Assembly: GCF_003597395.2 (NCBI RefSeq)
Contig: NC_133773.1
Coordinates: forward strand, 61,739,373 to 61,803,372
DNA from: Chelonoidis abingdonii
Taxonomy: Eukaryota; Chordata; Testudines; Testudinidae
DNA: 64,000 nt
Direction: 5' to 3'
Under the pieces are notes generated by a model, which was not told where the DNA came from, did no database searches, and saw only the letters and a list, made by a program, of their open reading frames with translations. This document shows, one piece after another, positions 21,401 to 33,400 of this stretch (its first letter is position 1; each line of letters starts with the position of its first letter). The position numbers were made by a program, and so were the translations under genes.

Positions 21401-24400
21401 TTGCATGATAACAGTAGAGTGACTTTTACTTAGATAAGAAAAATCAGATTTCAGCTGAAAAGCAGCCATGTTGTTCAGTATGAAAGTCATTTTATTTGTT
21501 TTCTTTCCTACCTCCTGTATCTGGCATTTTGTGTTTTGGTTGATTACTTCCAGTCATACTGCCAATTTATTTTAAAGAAAACACACAATTGAGTCAGGAG
21601 TAACTTTGAGGATTTCATAGTAACAGCTGCTCCTTTCTAATACACAGGGGCTACTCCAGGCACTAGCGCAGCAAGTGCGTGCCTGGGGTAGCAAGCTGTG
21701 GGGGGCGGCCTGCCGGTCGCTGTGAGGGCAGTAGCCAGGCGGCTTTTGGCGGCATGCCTGTTGGAGGTCCGCCGGTCCCACGGCTTCAGCAGCAATTCGG
21801 CCGTGGGACTGGCGGACCTCTCGCAGAAACGCGGCGGAATCTGAGTTACAAGCGGACTTCCCGCAGGCGTGCTGCCAAAAGCTGCCTGACTGCCATGCTT
21901 GGGGCCGCAAAATACATAGAGCAGCCCCTGCTAATATATCACTACCAGAAATCCCAAGAATTATTCCATACACTATTCTAGTTTTGTATTGATGTTACAG
22001 GTATATCTCCAATACTAAAAGCTATCTCTGAATGTAAAAGTACACATTTTCTGAGGAAAGAAGATGATGAGTTTTCATGGTTAAATGTGTCCCCTTTTCA
22101 GGTTCCGCAGCATCACCCATATCATCTGTTATATCTCCTAGCAATGCAGCAGCTAGCAGACTCGCTGGACAAGATAGTGATTTAATTATTCCCACAGGTA
22201 TTCACAACACTGACTGCTGGATACACTAGTGTTAGTCTTACACTAACACCTTTGTTACACTAACTCCTACTGTCTGTAATAATTTGACTTTTTTTACTAG
22301 GTGGGTGTGTAATTCCTGCTATTTGGTGATTCTGTCATTTCTGGGCTTCAACAGTTTGCAAAGTAACCTATGCTTTCCCTTCTGAACAACTTTTCCTGCT
22401 CCAAAGCATTAAGTATAATCTGTACAGATCTTTACTTTTTAGCAACAATAAATAAAAACAAATGATATTTAAAAAGTATTCTAGGAGTAATTGTTAGTGC
22501 TGGAGCAGTCAGCTTTTTTCTCTTTGCCAGCCAAAACAGAGACATGTTCTGATACTCCAAGTATGAGATTCATAACACCCAAATTCGGCTTTGTCCCGAC
22601 TGTCTCTGTGGCTTTGGTCAAGTTACTTAACCTCTTTGTGTCTGTTTTCTCCTCTTTAAAATGGGGAGAATACTTAGCTCCCTCAGAGGGGTGCTGTGAG
22701 GATTAATTACTTAGTATAAAAATTGTTTTTGAGGTGTAAATCACATCTTGGTGCTCAGTGCAATAAAGGAATGTCTGGAGACATATGCAGAAGCATACTG
22801 TTTTTACAAAGCCTTGTTTACAAATAACCTGGCAAGGTTAATACATAGTGTTCTGTATTATACGAGATGTGGCAGGTGCAGGGATAGTCTTTCTCTCTTT
22901 TTCTCTCTCCAGTTTGAATGGGCCTTCTGAATAATTGCACCTTCGTATGCCAATGGATCTTCTGCTAACAATTCAATTTTTCAGCCTGGAATGCTATTGT
23001 AAAGCCTAATGACTAAACTTTCTTCCTTATATAACTTGTTTTATTTCTACCTAAAGAGAGACGGGGGCCACTGTCAAATATCCTTTTGTAAATTGCCTAG
23101 GTTTTTAACTCTGCCATGTATGTAATACTTCCTTAGGAACTTAAAGAAAAACATTTTCCATACTGACTCTGTCTTGCATTTGATGCTAGGCATTTTATTT
23201 TGCTTTTCTCTTTAGAAATGAAGTGAGCAAAGGTCTGTATATGCTACTGAGTACACTAACATAGCATCAGGAGCCACGTGAAGTGTGTACAACTCTGCAA
23301 ATTCGACCATGTACTAGCAAACTACCTTGCTCTTTGTTAATTTTTTTTTCATTTGTACAATGCTAAAGAGCACTTGGCATAACTTGGGTGGTCAGTGCAT
23401 ATGTGGCAATGGAGGGTGCTCCCAACAAAATGGCTGCAACATTTTTTACAATTTTGATATTGGGAGTCAGCTTTTCAATTCAAAATCAAAATATGCAATT
23501 TGAATAACATTCTCTACTGACTGGTACCTGCAAAAACTTGAGACTGATTATAGTGTACTGATGGTGACCCTTTATTCTGTTTCACTGCTTGCTGTGGTTT
23601 CTTTATTGCTGATTTTGAATGAGGACTAATGAGTTCCACTATCTCGTGAATGAGGACCTAATAAAACTATGAAGTACACTAACCTTTTTACGTGTACATG
23701 AGAGTTATGATTCTCCTGTTAATTTTAATTAAATATGTTGAGACTAACAGCAGCACGATCTGGAAAAATATGAATGTCTTACTCTTATGTTAACAAAAAT
23801 TGTGTTGACCATTCTGTACGTCTTAAGTTGGCTGTACTTGGTGGCAGCAGTTTGATTTTACTTTGTATACTTCTGTAACTTACTAACAATGGTTTGTAAT
23901 GTGTAAAAGTTTTTTAGGCTGGCTAATTCCAGCAGAATGTTGGACTGTTAGAGGTTGCCTAAATGCTGTTTTTAAAATAGTTTAAATAACTCAACAAATA
24001 TCTGAATTACTTGTTGAGGGTAGTAAAAATTCTATACAGAAACACCCATGTAACTTTATCATACTTTCTTACTCAATTTAGTGTTAGTTTACCTAAATCA
24101 TTCACTTACACAAATATTCTGGATTAACTTTAAAATCAATGTAGATATACTTCCCTTTATTGTATGCACTTTTAGGCCCGATTTGCACAAAACTGCTTTT
24201 TGAAAACAGTATTTCATGTCCATTTACCTAGCACCGTTCAAATAAAATCTAGTTAGATGCATAATTTGCTTTTCCATGCACGAGTGCTGCTTTATGACTC
24301 TTTGGATATGCAGATATATGCTTGACTTTTTAAAAAAAAACAAAACAAAAAAAACAAAAAAAAACGTGGGCCCTAAAAATTTTGTGTGTCTTGTTCAGGT

Positions 24401-27400
24401 GGTGTAAGAATGCAGCAGAAAAGTGGGCCAGTTGTTCTAGCAGATGAAGTAAAGAATCCAGCAATGGAAAAATTAGAGCTTGTGAGAAAATGGAGCCTAA
24501 ACACTTACAAGGTTTGCAAGTTTACACATGTAAATTTGTATTGCTGTTTCCAGATTATTGCTAATATAAATTAAAATTTGTAAACGTATCATTGCAGCAT
24601 ATGATGTGTTGATAGCTAAAAATCTATCATTGTTATGGAGAAACATATTCTGAATTGATGTAGATATGACTTACTTAAACTAGGCCTATTACTGATTTGT
24701 TCTTTTTCCCTCAGATTTTTTAATCTAGGTTAGAACTCCAGAATCTTCTGTTAGAACCTACATATGTGCAAAATTATGTATAGATCTCTTAATTTTTTAT
24801 GATGCAGTGATAGCTTTTAAACCTTATTTACATGACAAAATAGGGAGTTGATTATATTTTTCCCACAAACACACTTACTTGAGCTAAAACAAGTTTAGTG
24901 AATTTCAAAATTAATGCATAAATCCTATGTCTTTTTGCTAGTGGAACTGGTAAGTTTTATATGATTTGTCATTGGGTAGCATTAGCTGCAATAAAAATGT
25001 GAAATATGGTTGTTTTTATCACAAATTATCTAAAAAAAAATTTAATTTGACATTACATCTAGTATCAAGGTGACTTCTTTGAGATTTTTTTGCTCTGGTA
25101 TTTTTTTTTTTTTATATTTCAACTGCATTTCTTGTGTTCAAGTGCACCCAGCAGCCTGAATTTGATGGAACAGTACAGGAACAAGTGAATATGTAATAAC
25201 ATGGTGATGATAAAGTGCATTTATTTTGCTAGTGACAATTGCAAATGGCTCCCCCATCCTCCCATTATATCAAGGGTCTGAAAAAGGATATATTGGTGCA
25301 CTTGTGACAGTAAACCTACTACTGTCAAGAGCTCTAAATTTAGCCCAGTTCAGAGCAGCAGCTCCTTACTCTTCCTGAAACTTGGCTGACAGAGAGCTGG
25401 AGGGAAGGAATTTGGATTATATGTGTTTCGATCCATGTCAGGCTCTTCACCAATCCTTCAGCCTGTGGAGAGGAGAATGCTTTGCAGTGGAGAATCCCCA
25501 TAAATCTAAGAACTCCTGCAAAGATGCTAAGCCACCACCCTCCCATCATTTGACTACCAGGGTCTCTAGTTGAGCTGGACAGGAAACTGTTTTCCTGTCC
25601 TGCAAAACTTCTTGAGATTTCAAAAATTTCCCCATTTTGCACTGGGATGAAATGAAAATCCTTTGCCTTTCACAAAAAAACCCCAAAACCTGATTCTGAC
25701 CACTGGACTCTCCAGTCTCTTGGGATGTGGGTGATGCAGGTTCAAATCCATGCTCTGAATCAGTCTTAACAAGGACTTGAAACTGAATGTCTGACGTCCC
25801 TGGTGAGTGCCCTTAATACCAGGCTATTGGCTATTTTGAGGTGGTGTGTGCCCTCTTGTTTCAACCAGAAATTCCACCCTGGACCTCAGAAACCTTCCTG
25901 ATGAAAGTTTTGACAAAAATGGCAAGTTTCCACAAAAAATTTTGGTTTCAGCTGATTGGCATTTTTTGATGGGAGAAACAATTTCATCAAAATTCCCTAT
26001 CCGTTCTAATCACTTGTACTCTTAGATCCGTGTACTGACTTCCTCTGATGAGAACAAATGAGGACATTTTTTTCAGTAGCAAATGTGATGCTGGTAATTG
26101 TAACTAGTTCAAAAGATTTGTTCAGGACAGAGGCCTCCATCTTTTTTTCTTGCTCAGTTCCATTGGTTCAGGGACTTCTGATTTCATGTAATCGAAATTG
26201 CAAAGGTCTGTCCAACGGCTGTTTCTGCCTACTGTGTTCCCTTTGAGAGGGAACTAACATTTTGTCTCCCCTTGTGAAGAAGTTCTTGGAAGTTCTCTGT
26301 ACCCTGCAGTCAAGTAGCCTGGCGACCCTTGGGATTTGAATTGGTGCTCCGCAGACTTTTATTAAAGGGCCCTCAGTCTGGCTTTTTGTTCCACCTCTTA
26401 CTAAAAGATTCCTTCCTGTTGGCCATCGTCTTGGCCCAAAGTTGCGGAATGACTGCTCATTCACTTAATGCAGCCTTCTACAAAGAAAAGGTGGCTGAAG
26501 CATATACAAAACCTTGGCCAAGACTCAGTTATTCATTTGAAACATTATTTCTCTGCCAGGCGTCTTCCAAAGCCACATAGCCATCTCAGAGAGGTCAGGC
26601 TGCATGGCTGACTTACAAAAACATAGAGAACAAAGCGAAACAAAAACTCTCATTCATTACTGCTCAGAGTGACAGCACTAAACTTTTTGGAACATGGAGT
26701 AGGATGCGTTTTTGCCTTAAGATCCTACGGTTAAACAGGTGCCAGATGCGGTAGTTTGTGAATCCAGGTCATGTATGATGTCTCTGAAGTCCCTATGCTA
26801 GAACATTTTTGGGCTTTTTCCACCAAGAGGATGGGATAATTCAGGGCATACTTACGTAACATGCCCTCATTTGAAATCTATCTGGCATCTATACAGTGGT
26901 TGGTGGTTACATTTATGAACCCCTGTACCTCTATTCTGAACCAGGAACAGATTATTAATTTGGAAGGACAGTGCTTTGTTGTGTGTGACTAGTGCGTTTC
27001 CTTGGTCCACCTCAGGGAGGTCATTGCTGACTAATTTCCTGCACTGGGTTCTGTGGGGGCACATATGTGAAGGAGAAAAGGTCACTTACCTTGTGTAACT
27101 GCTGATCTGTGAATGTATGGAATCTACATAGCCATACCAAAATTTGCTGCCCCTAGTTGGATGCCCAAATCACTTCTGGTGATGGAGAAATTAGTGACAG
27201 TTATTGATGGGGCCAGGGGGTTATTTATACCCTTGGCCCAAGGCAGGCATGCTTTCAACTAACACGGCACAGAATTGTTCTATGGCTGCCGGCAAACGTA
27301 TGTAATTCCTATGATATGGCTCTGAACACATTTGTAAAACAGGAGTTATATCATCTAATAATCTGCTTTAATGTCAAATGAATTAGCAAACCCTTACTGT

Positions 27401-30400
27401 TACACACGTTGATGGAATTTATATCCTCTAACAGAGATCTAATAGATTTCAGGCTCTGACTTCTTATTTCTCCAGGCTACTGCACCTAGTTACCATTTAG
27501 AAATAATTGTTGCTTTGAAATGAGTTATTGGCTAATCTGAATATAAAATCTTAAATCAGCCTCCTACAGTCCATGAGCCTTTCTCCCACCTTCCATCAGG
27601 ATTCAACCTGAAATTGTGTAGACTGTAGGACATCTCTATTTAATGATATTTCCTTCAGAATTTTTCCATTGGGCTCTTCCATCTTCATCACTTGGAACTT
27701 CAGTATCCATGTTGAATATTCTTATTACCACTTTGCCTTTAGCTTCCTTTCTGTTCTCAGGCATTCTTGATGATGTCTGCCAATTCTCTCCATTACTGTA
27801 GGAGTCATACCCTGAACACTGCAACTCCTTTCATTCATTCTGATATTGGGAGATTCGCCACCTGGTCAAAGCTCCACTTGGTTGTGGGACAGGGGAGGAG
27901 CAGCTCGAAATTATTCCAGTAGAAGATTGGGTTTAGCAGAGCCGACACCCACCCAAGCAATGAAAAGTGGATTTACTCAGGGCTAGATTCTCTGGTCCAT
28001 TACCTGGAAGACCCTGTATTGGTAATAGAAACTAAAGTAAACTCTAACAAGGACTAAAGAAACCAGTTCGGGCTGTGTCCTTAAACTTGATTTTGCTGGC
28101 CAGCTCTGGACTTGTGAGGAGTCTGAAATTGGCTAGATCAGATCTGGAAAACACATTCTAGAAACAAGAAGGGCAGTTTTGATTGAATCTTGACATGAGT
28201 GGAGAGTAGGTGGAGTATTAGTGATTGTGGTGATGTGGTTCTGTTTGTGCATGTGAGAAGATATGGGAAGGAAGCATGCAGGAATCTGAAGAGCTGGGGC
28301 TGAGGGAGGCCTTAAAGAAGGGAGTTGCACATGTGAGGAGACTGAGAAGATGAATTCAGTTGCAGCAAAGATTGAATTGATACAGTGGTGTTTACAGGCA
28401 CAGTAGCATAGGTGATGAAAGGAACATTTGCAGACACAGGAGATGTGGAGGAAAAGGAGAATATAGCTTTGAGAAGAGTATCAAGATTAAATAGTCAAGG
28501 TAAATAGGAGGAGGAGGGTATTGATGATGACATAATGATACAGGAGATGGACTTGAGCTTAATTTCAAATTTGAGAAACCATTTGCGAGTCAACTAGTCT
28601 GTAATGGGAACAGTATTGTCCACACCTGCAAGAGGATATTGAAGAGAAACTGGTTTATTTCTTAGGCCAGGTCTACACGACGCGCGAAAATCGATTTTTA
28701 GATATGCAATTTCAGCTACGAGAATAGCGTAGCTGAAATCGATTATCTAAAATCGATCTACTCACCCGTCTTCACCGCGCGGGATCGATGTGCGCGGCTC
28801 GCCATGTCGATTCCGGAACTCTGTTGGTTTTGGTGGAGTTCCGGAATCGATGTAAGCGCGCTCAGGGATCGATATATCGCGTCTAGATGAGATCCTCCGT
28901 TTTTTGTTGAGAGAGATGGTTTATATTGCATTTTTTTTACTGATATAATTATTTTTTAGGGTGAGATTTAATTAGTAGAGTATATCAGGCACGGGTGGAT
29001 AAAATCAATAATTTTTTAATGCAGATTTTTTAGTTAATATTTATAAAAAAAATAAATTTTAAATATAATCTTGAATTGAAACTTCTATCTAGGCCTAACA
29101 CTAGCAGATTGATGTGAAAGCTATATATTTTGTTGAATTCATGTTTTTACATGAGAAGCTTTTCTTTATGAAAAACCTAAGAGTACAATGCCCAAACAAT
29201 GATTTAAATTGGCATTATTTAATAAGCGTTCCTGTTGCTGATTTAAATCAGTGATTAAAGCTTGGTGATTTTAAACACTTCAATTTTAGTCAGTCTATAC
29301 CTGGATATCAGTACTTCTTATGTGGATGCTTATAAAGTCTGTCTTGTATAAAGTACTTATTCCCCTTCTGTATGGTGTAGCAGACCGTGAGGGAGGAGTC
29401 TATGGATTGAGGTCAAGAGAAATTACTCTCTCCATCAGTCATGCCTTCATCTGTCTTTTGAGCCAGATTGGTCACAGATGAAGATTCCCAAACATGTTGT
29501 GAAGCATGTACGTTCAATTAGAATAGCCTTGTACCAATATAGGTCGCACAGCTGGGCTTGTCTGGGGGAAGACGCTCTTATGCCAGCGGCGAGAGAACTT
29601 TCTCCCATCGACATAGCATTATGCAAGTGAGCACTTATGTCGGCTCAATTTATGTCGACTGGGGTGGTTTTTCAAACCACTGGAGCGCTAAGTTATGGTG
29701 CTTAGGCTGTTGTAGTGTAGATATGCCATTAGTTATATCTTTACATGGGGGGATTTATCAAGTCAAATGCTGGATCAGAAATTAGTTGGCCACAAACAGG
29801 AGGAGGCAATTTACAGTAGTATCTTTTTCAGTGTGCGAGTATCTTTTACAAACTGATACAGCCTGGTAGCTACAGTAAAGTTATTGCATGTGCGGTTGTA
29901 ATCAATTTCAACAATTATTTTGTTAGTGCTTGCTCTGGCGTTCAGAGATAGTAACGTGTGATTTGGCCAGTGTGGATTTCTTGATTTAATCTACTAGTAG
30001 AAAGCTCGATTTAATCGATGGAATTCTCATAAAATTCTGCTATTCTTCGTTGGTTGTTTAATAACTTAATATATTCTTAACTCGAAGTAGATGTAGGTTT
30101 CATGTTTTTAGAGGTTAATACTACTTTTAAGTGATTTATTTTTCGGAAACTTTTCAGATTGTTCTTACAGCTATATCAGAATTGAGATGATTGTTGGTAT
30201 TTCATTTCAAACGGTAATTGAAGAGATAATTTTGAGTCATTGGGAAGGTGAAGTATCTCCGAATTATTGGTTAATCATTAATTATTTGAAGGACTTTGTT
30301 GCATGCTGTATTGGGGGAGAACAGTCACCAGAAGACATTTAACATTGTTTGTATTTAAGTGTTAAACACGGTTATATATTCTGGATTTTTTTCTTCACAG

Positions 30401-33400
30401 CACATATTTTTTACAACCAAGAACAAGCATATTATTTTTTGAATTTAGTTAAAAATTCATTTCTTAACAATCAGCGGTTTTGTTTTTGGTTAAATGTTTA
30501 AATATAATTAGCTAATGAAATTTAAATTTTAATGACTGTCATCCAGGTTAACATGGAGAAAGCTTAGATATTGGTTTCTGCTGTTTAACTCAAGTCGTTT
30601 ACTCCATTTTTCCATGTTTATGTTCTAATCTGGAAGAAAACAAGCTTTCCTGCTTTTTTAGGACCCAAACAGTTTCTCAATTTGACTGAATTAGTCAGGA
30701 AGAATATATGTTTCTACCAGGCGAAGAAGTTGTGGTAAAGTGAGTGCATTGGATTATCAGGAGGACTTTGAAGTGATAAGTGATTATCAGTTCACTGGCT
30801 TGTGGACTTTGCTTTAGACTGCTCAGCAAACATGATATTCTTGAATTGGTTACGCCTTAGTACTGATTTTATTATAGTTGAATATGCGGGATGATTGCGT
30901 GATGTCATATGCCACTCCTCTTTTAGCAGTTAAGGTTTGCTTGGGTCTGATATTGGATATGTCAAGAAACATGAGTGGAGATGTGTCTGTTCCATTGGTT
31001 TGTTTTTTTTTTTTTTTAATGTTTAGTTTAACTCTGTCATTGCATATTTCTCTTTTTAAGATCTCACTCAGTTCCTTCCAAATTTCAACAGCATCAGCAG
31101 TAAAACAGCTATTTCCCTGCATTTTGTTCCAGGCTACAGAAATCGGCTTCAGGGTACTCAGCACGTGTTCAACATTTCCCTTAAGCCCAATGTTGAGAAC
31201 TTTGGCTGTGACAGTGCCATCTATTTTTTCACGATTTTGTTCACAAACTGTCATCAGATTAGGCCAGTTCTTGATATAGTGCTAAAAACAGTCCACTATG
31301 GAGTTCCACCATATGTTTTGTGGGAGAGTTAGCTTGGTTCCTACCACTTTTTTCAGAGCAGCTACTGCAAAGTGGTTGTTATGGAAGTATTTTGCAATTT
31401 CAACAACATTAGCCTTTATTTCTGGAGCACTGGAGTGCTCTGAAGTCTCTGGCTAGAAGGTACACCAAATGAGCACTGCAACTGTATGTTGTTAGCTTGG
31501 GACTCTCTTCTAAACAAACTGGGCAATGTTTTCATTAATGACCTCTTTGAAATCTGCTGGTTCTTATCACAAACTTACCTATGGTTGTTTCTGGATGATG
31601 GAGATTTTTTTTTTTCTTTTTGGTACAGATGATATACTGTGGCTATGTGACATACATGGTGTGATTGAAACACTGTCATTGGCAGATAACGCTGAAACTA
31701 TAGAAAATGATAGTGATCTTGAAGGAGGATAGTCTTCAGAATCCTGTGTGTTGAGGATGGGTATTCCTAAACAAAATAAGTCAATGCAGTTATTTAATTA
31801 TTGTTACCATACTGCTCATTTAGTATTACTCATTGCATTCCCTGACACTAAGTACTACTTTAAAGGTGAAATTGTAAAAGGAAGATCTGCCTATTTCAGC
31901 TATTTATTTTTTATCACAACTGCATCTAAACTGATAGTACCATAGAGTAACAACTATATTTTTTGCTCAAAAATGAGAATTCAAGAATAGTCCAGAAGGA
32001 AGACAGGCAGTTCTTAAGAAAAATAGTATGAAATAAAAAAGTTGACCAACCTGAAGATCCTGCATGTTCAGACATGTTCCTTTCATCATCTTCAACAGCT
32101 TCCTTCTTAGAAGGAACACTTCTCATGATGATGTTTCATTCAGGCAATCAGGCTTTGCATTTCTTTATTGCACTGTTTGCGTTTTTCATGCATGCTTGTC
32201 TTACCCCACAGGTAGAGGAACTTCGTTAAAATATTTATTCTCAGTTTTAGTTTTTTCTCACTAATTTTTTTCCATGTCTTGCATCATAGATTGCCCAGCC
32301 AAAGCCACCTACTTTATACAGGGCACCTGACCTCACTTAATACAGGTATTTTGATTTCTTGTCTCCATCTGCTGATGGGATGATAGAATAGCCACATGTC
32401 TGGACTAACCCACTAAAAAGAAAAAAATCATATGAGAAGATAATCATTTCCCCTCTCTATAGGTTCTCTATTTAACTTCCTCTTTGTATAGTTTATCCTT
32501 TGGGGGCAACTCAGTTTAGCTGATTGCTATTGTAAGCTTTGAACACTACTTCTATGGAATCATCATTTTTTTTAAATACCTTTTCTCACCCATTTGTGAA
32601 TGTTGATTCTTAAGTTTGTTTTTTTTTCCCTATGCTGTGTTTCGGAAGCTGAATGCTTCAAGGTCCTCTTTGATTTTAAAATAAAAACCATTTTGTCATG
32701 TCTGACATGTCTTCTTACCTCTTGCTCCCAAACATTTTGTCATCCCTTGCTCAGATTTCCTCTTACATGTCCCTTCTTTGTAAGTTTGCATATCACCATC
32801 TCTGGAAAATAGTCAAACTTATCCTTACCCATACTGTGCTTCTAATGCAACGCTTACTCATACTCTAATCACATTCTGTCTAATCTGCTGCAATTCCTTT
32901 TATGGACTTTTTGTAGTAACTCCATACTCTTCAATGTGCACTGTTTCTCTTGTGCTCGCTCAGAAATGGTACTGTATTGCCTTCATTCTCTTACCTTGAT
33001 AGCTCTGATTCCAACTGAAAGTCATGTGCCCAGTTGATCATTTTTAAAATAACATTCTGTGGACTGACCCCACCTTTACCCCATTGGTCTTGTCTTTTGT
33101 ACTTGCCAGAACTCCCACCATCTAGTTTTCCATTCTTGGGTGTCATTCATATTGTCAATTCAATTTAAAAATGTTTTATTGGCACAACAAAGGTATTCCA
33201 AAATATACAGGAAAAGGAACTCCTGAGTGTATCTGTCTTTGAGAGAGAGTCTGTGAGATTGGGGGGCACTGTTAAAACACTGATCTTGAAGTGTAGAGTA
33301 GATCAAACCATTTTTCCAAATCCTGCTATAGCCCTGCAAAGTCCAATACTGTAACATGTTTTGGAAACACGGTGTGGTTTCATTTACACTGTAAGACTAA

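Larger units (their letters stand above)
18496..22101 (+). other. ARFIP1 intron 2
   Basis: GT...AG intron of 3.6 kb. It contains a tRNA-derived SINE (20155-20335) and a hAT MITE (21645-21930). Otherwise it is AT-rich and holds nothing recognisable. Confidence 0.85.
28987..32300 (-). mobile_element. hAT transposon with BED-finger transposase remnant
   Basis: On the minus strand a decayed transposase runs from about 32210 to 30660. A BED-type zinc finger remnant ([12 protein letters not shown], a stop, then MKHHHEKC) comes first. A serine-rich linker follows near 31680-31740. Then come [13 protein letters not shown] and [20 protein letters not shown], and the ORF at 30850-31254 ([20 protein letters not shown] onward). 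Last is a broken C-terminal dimerisation segment near 30660-30720. The element end at 28987 (CAGGCACGGGTGGATAAAAT) with ATTTAAATCA blocks fits a hAT terminus. Internal deletions and stops make it inactive. The other end, near 32300, was not pinned down. Confidence 0.65.
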
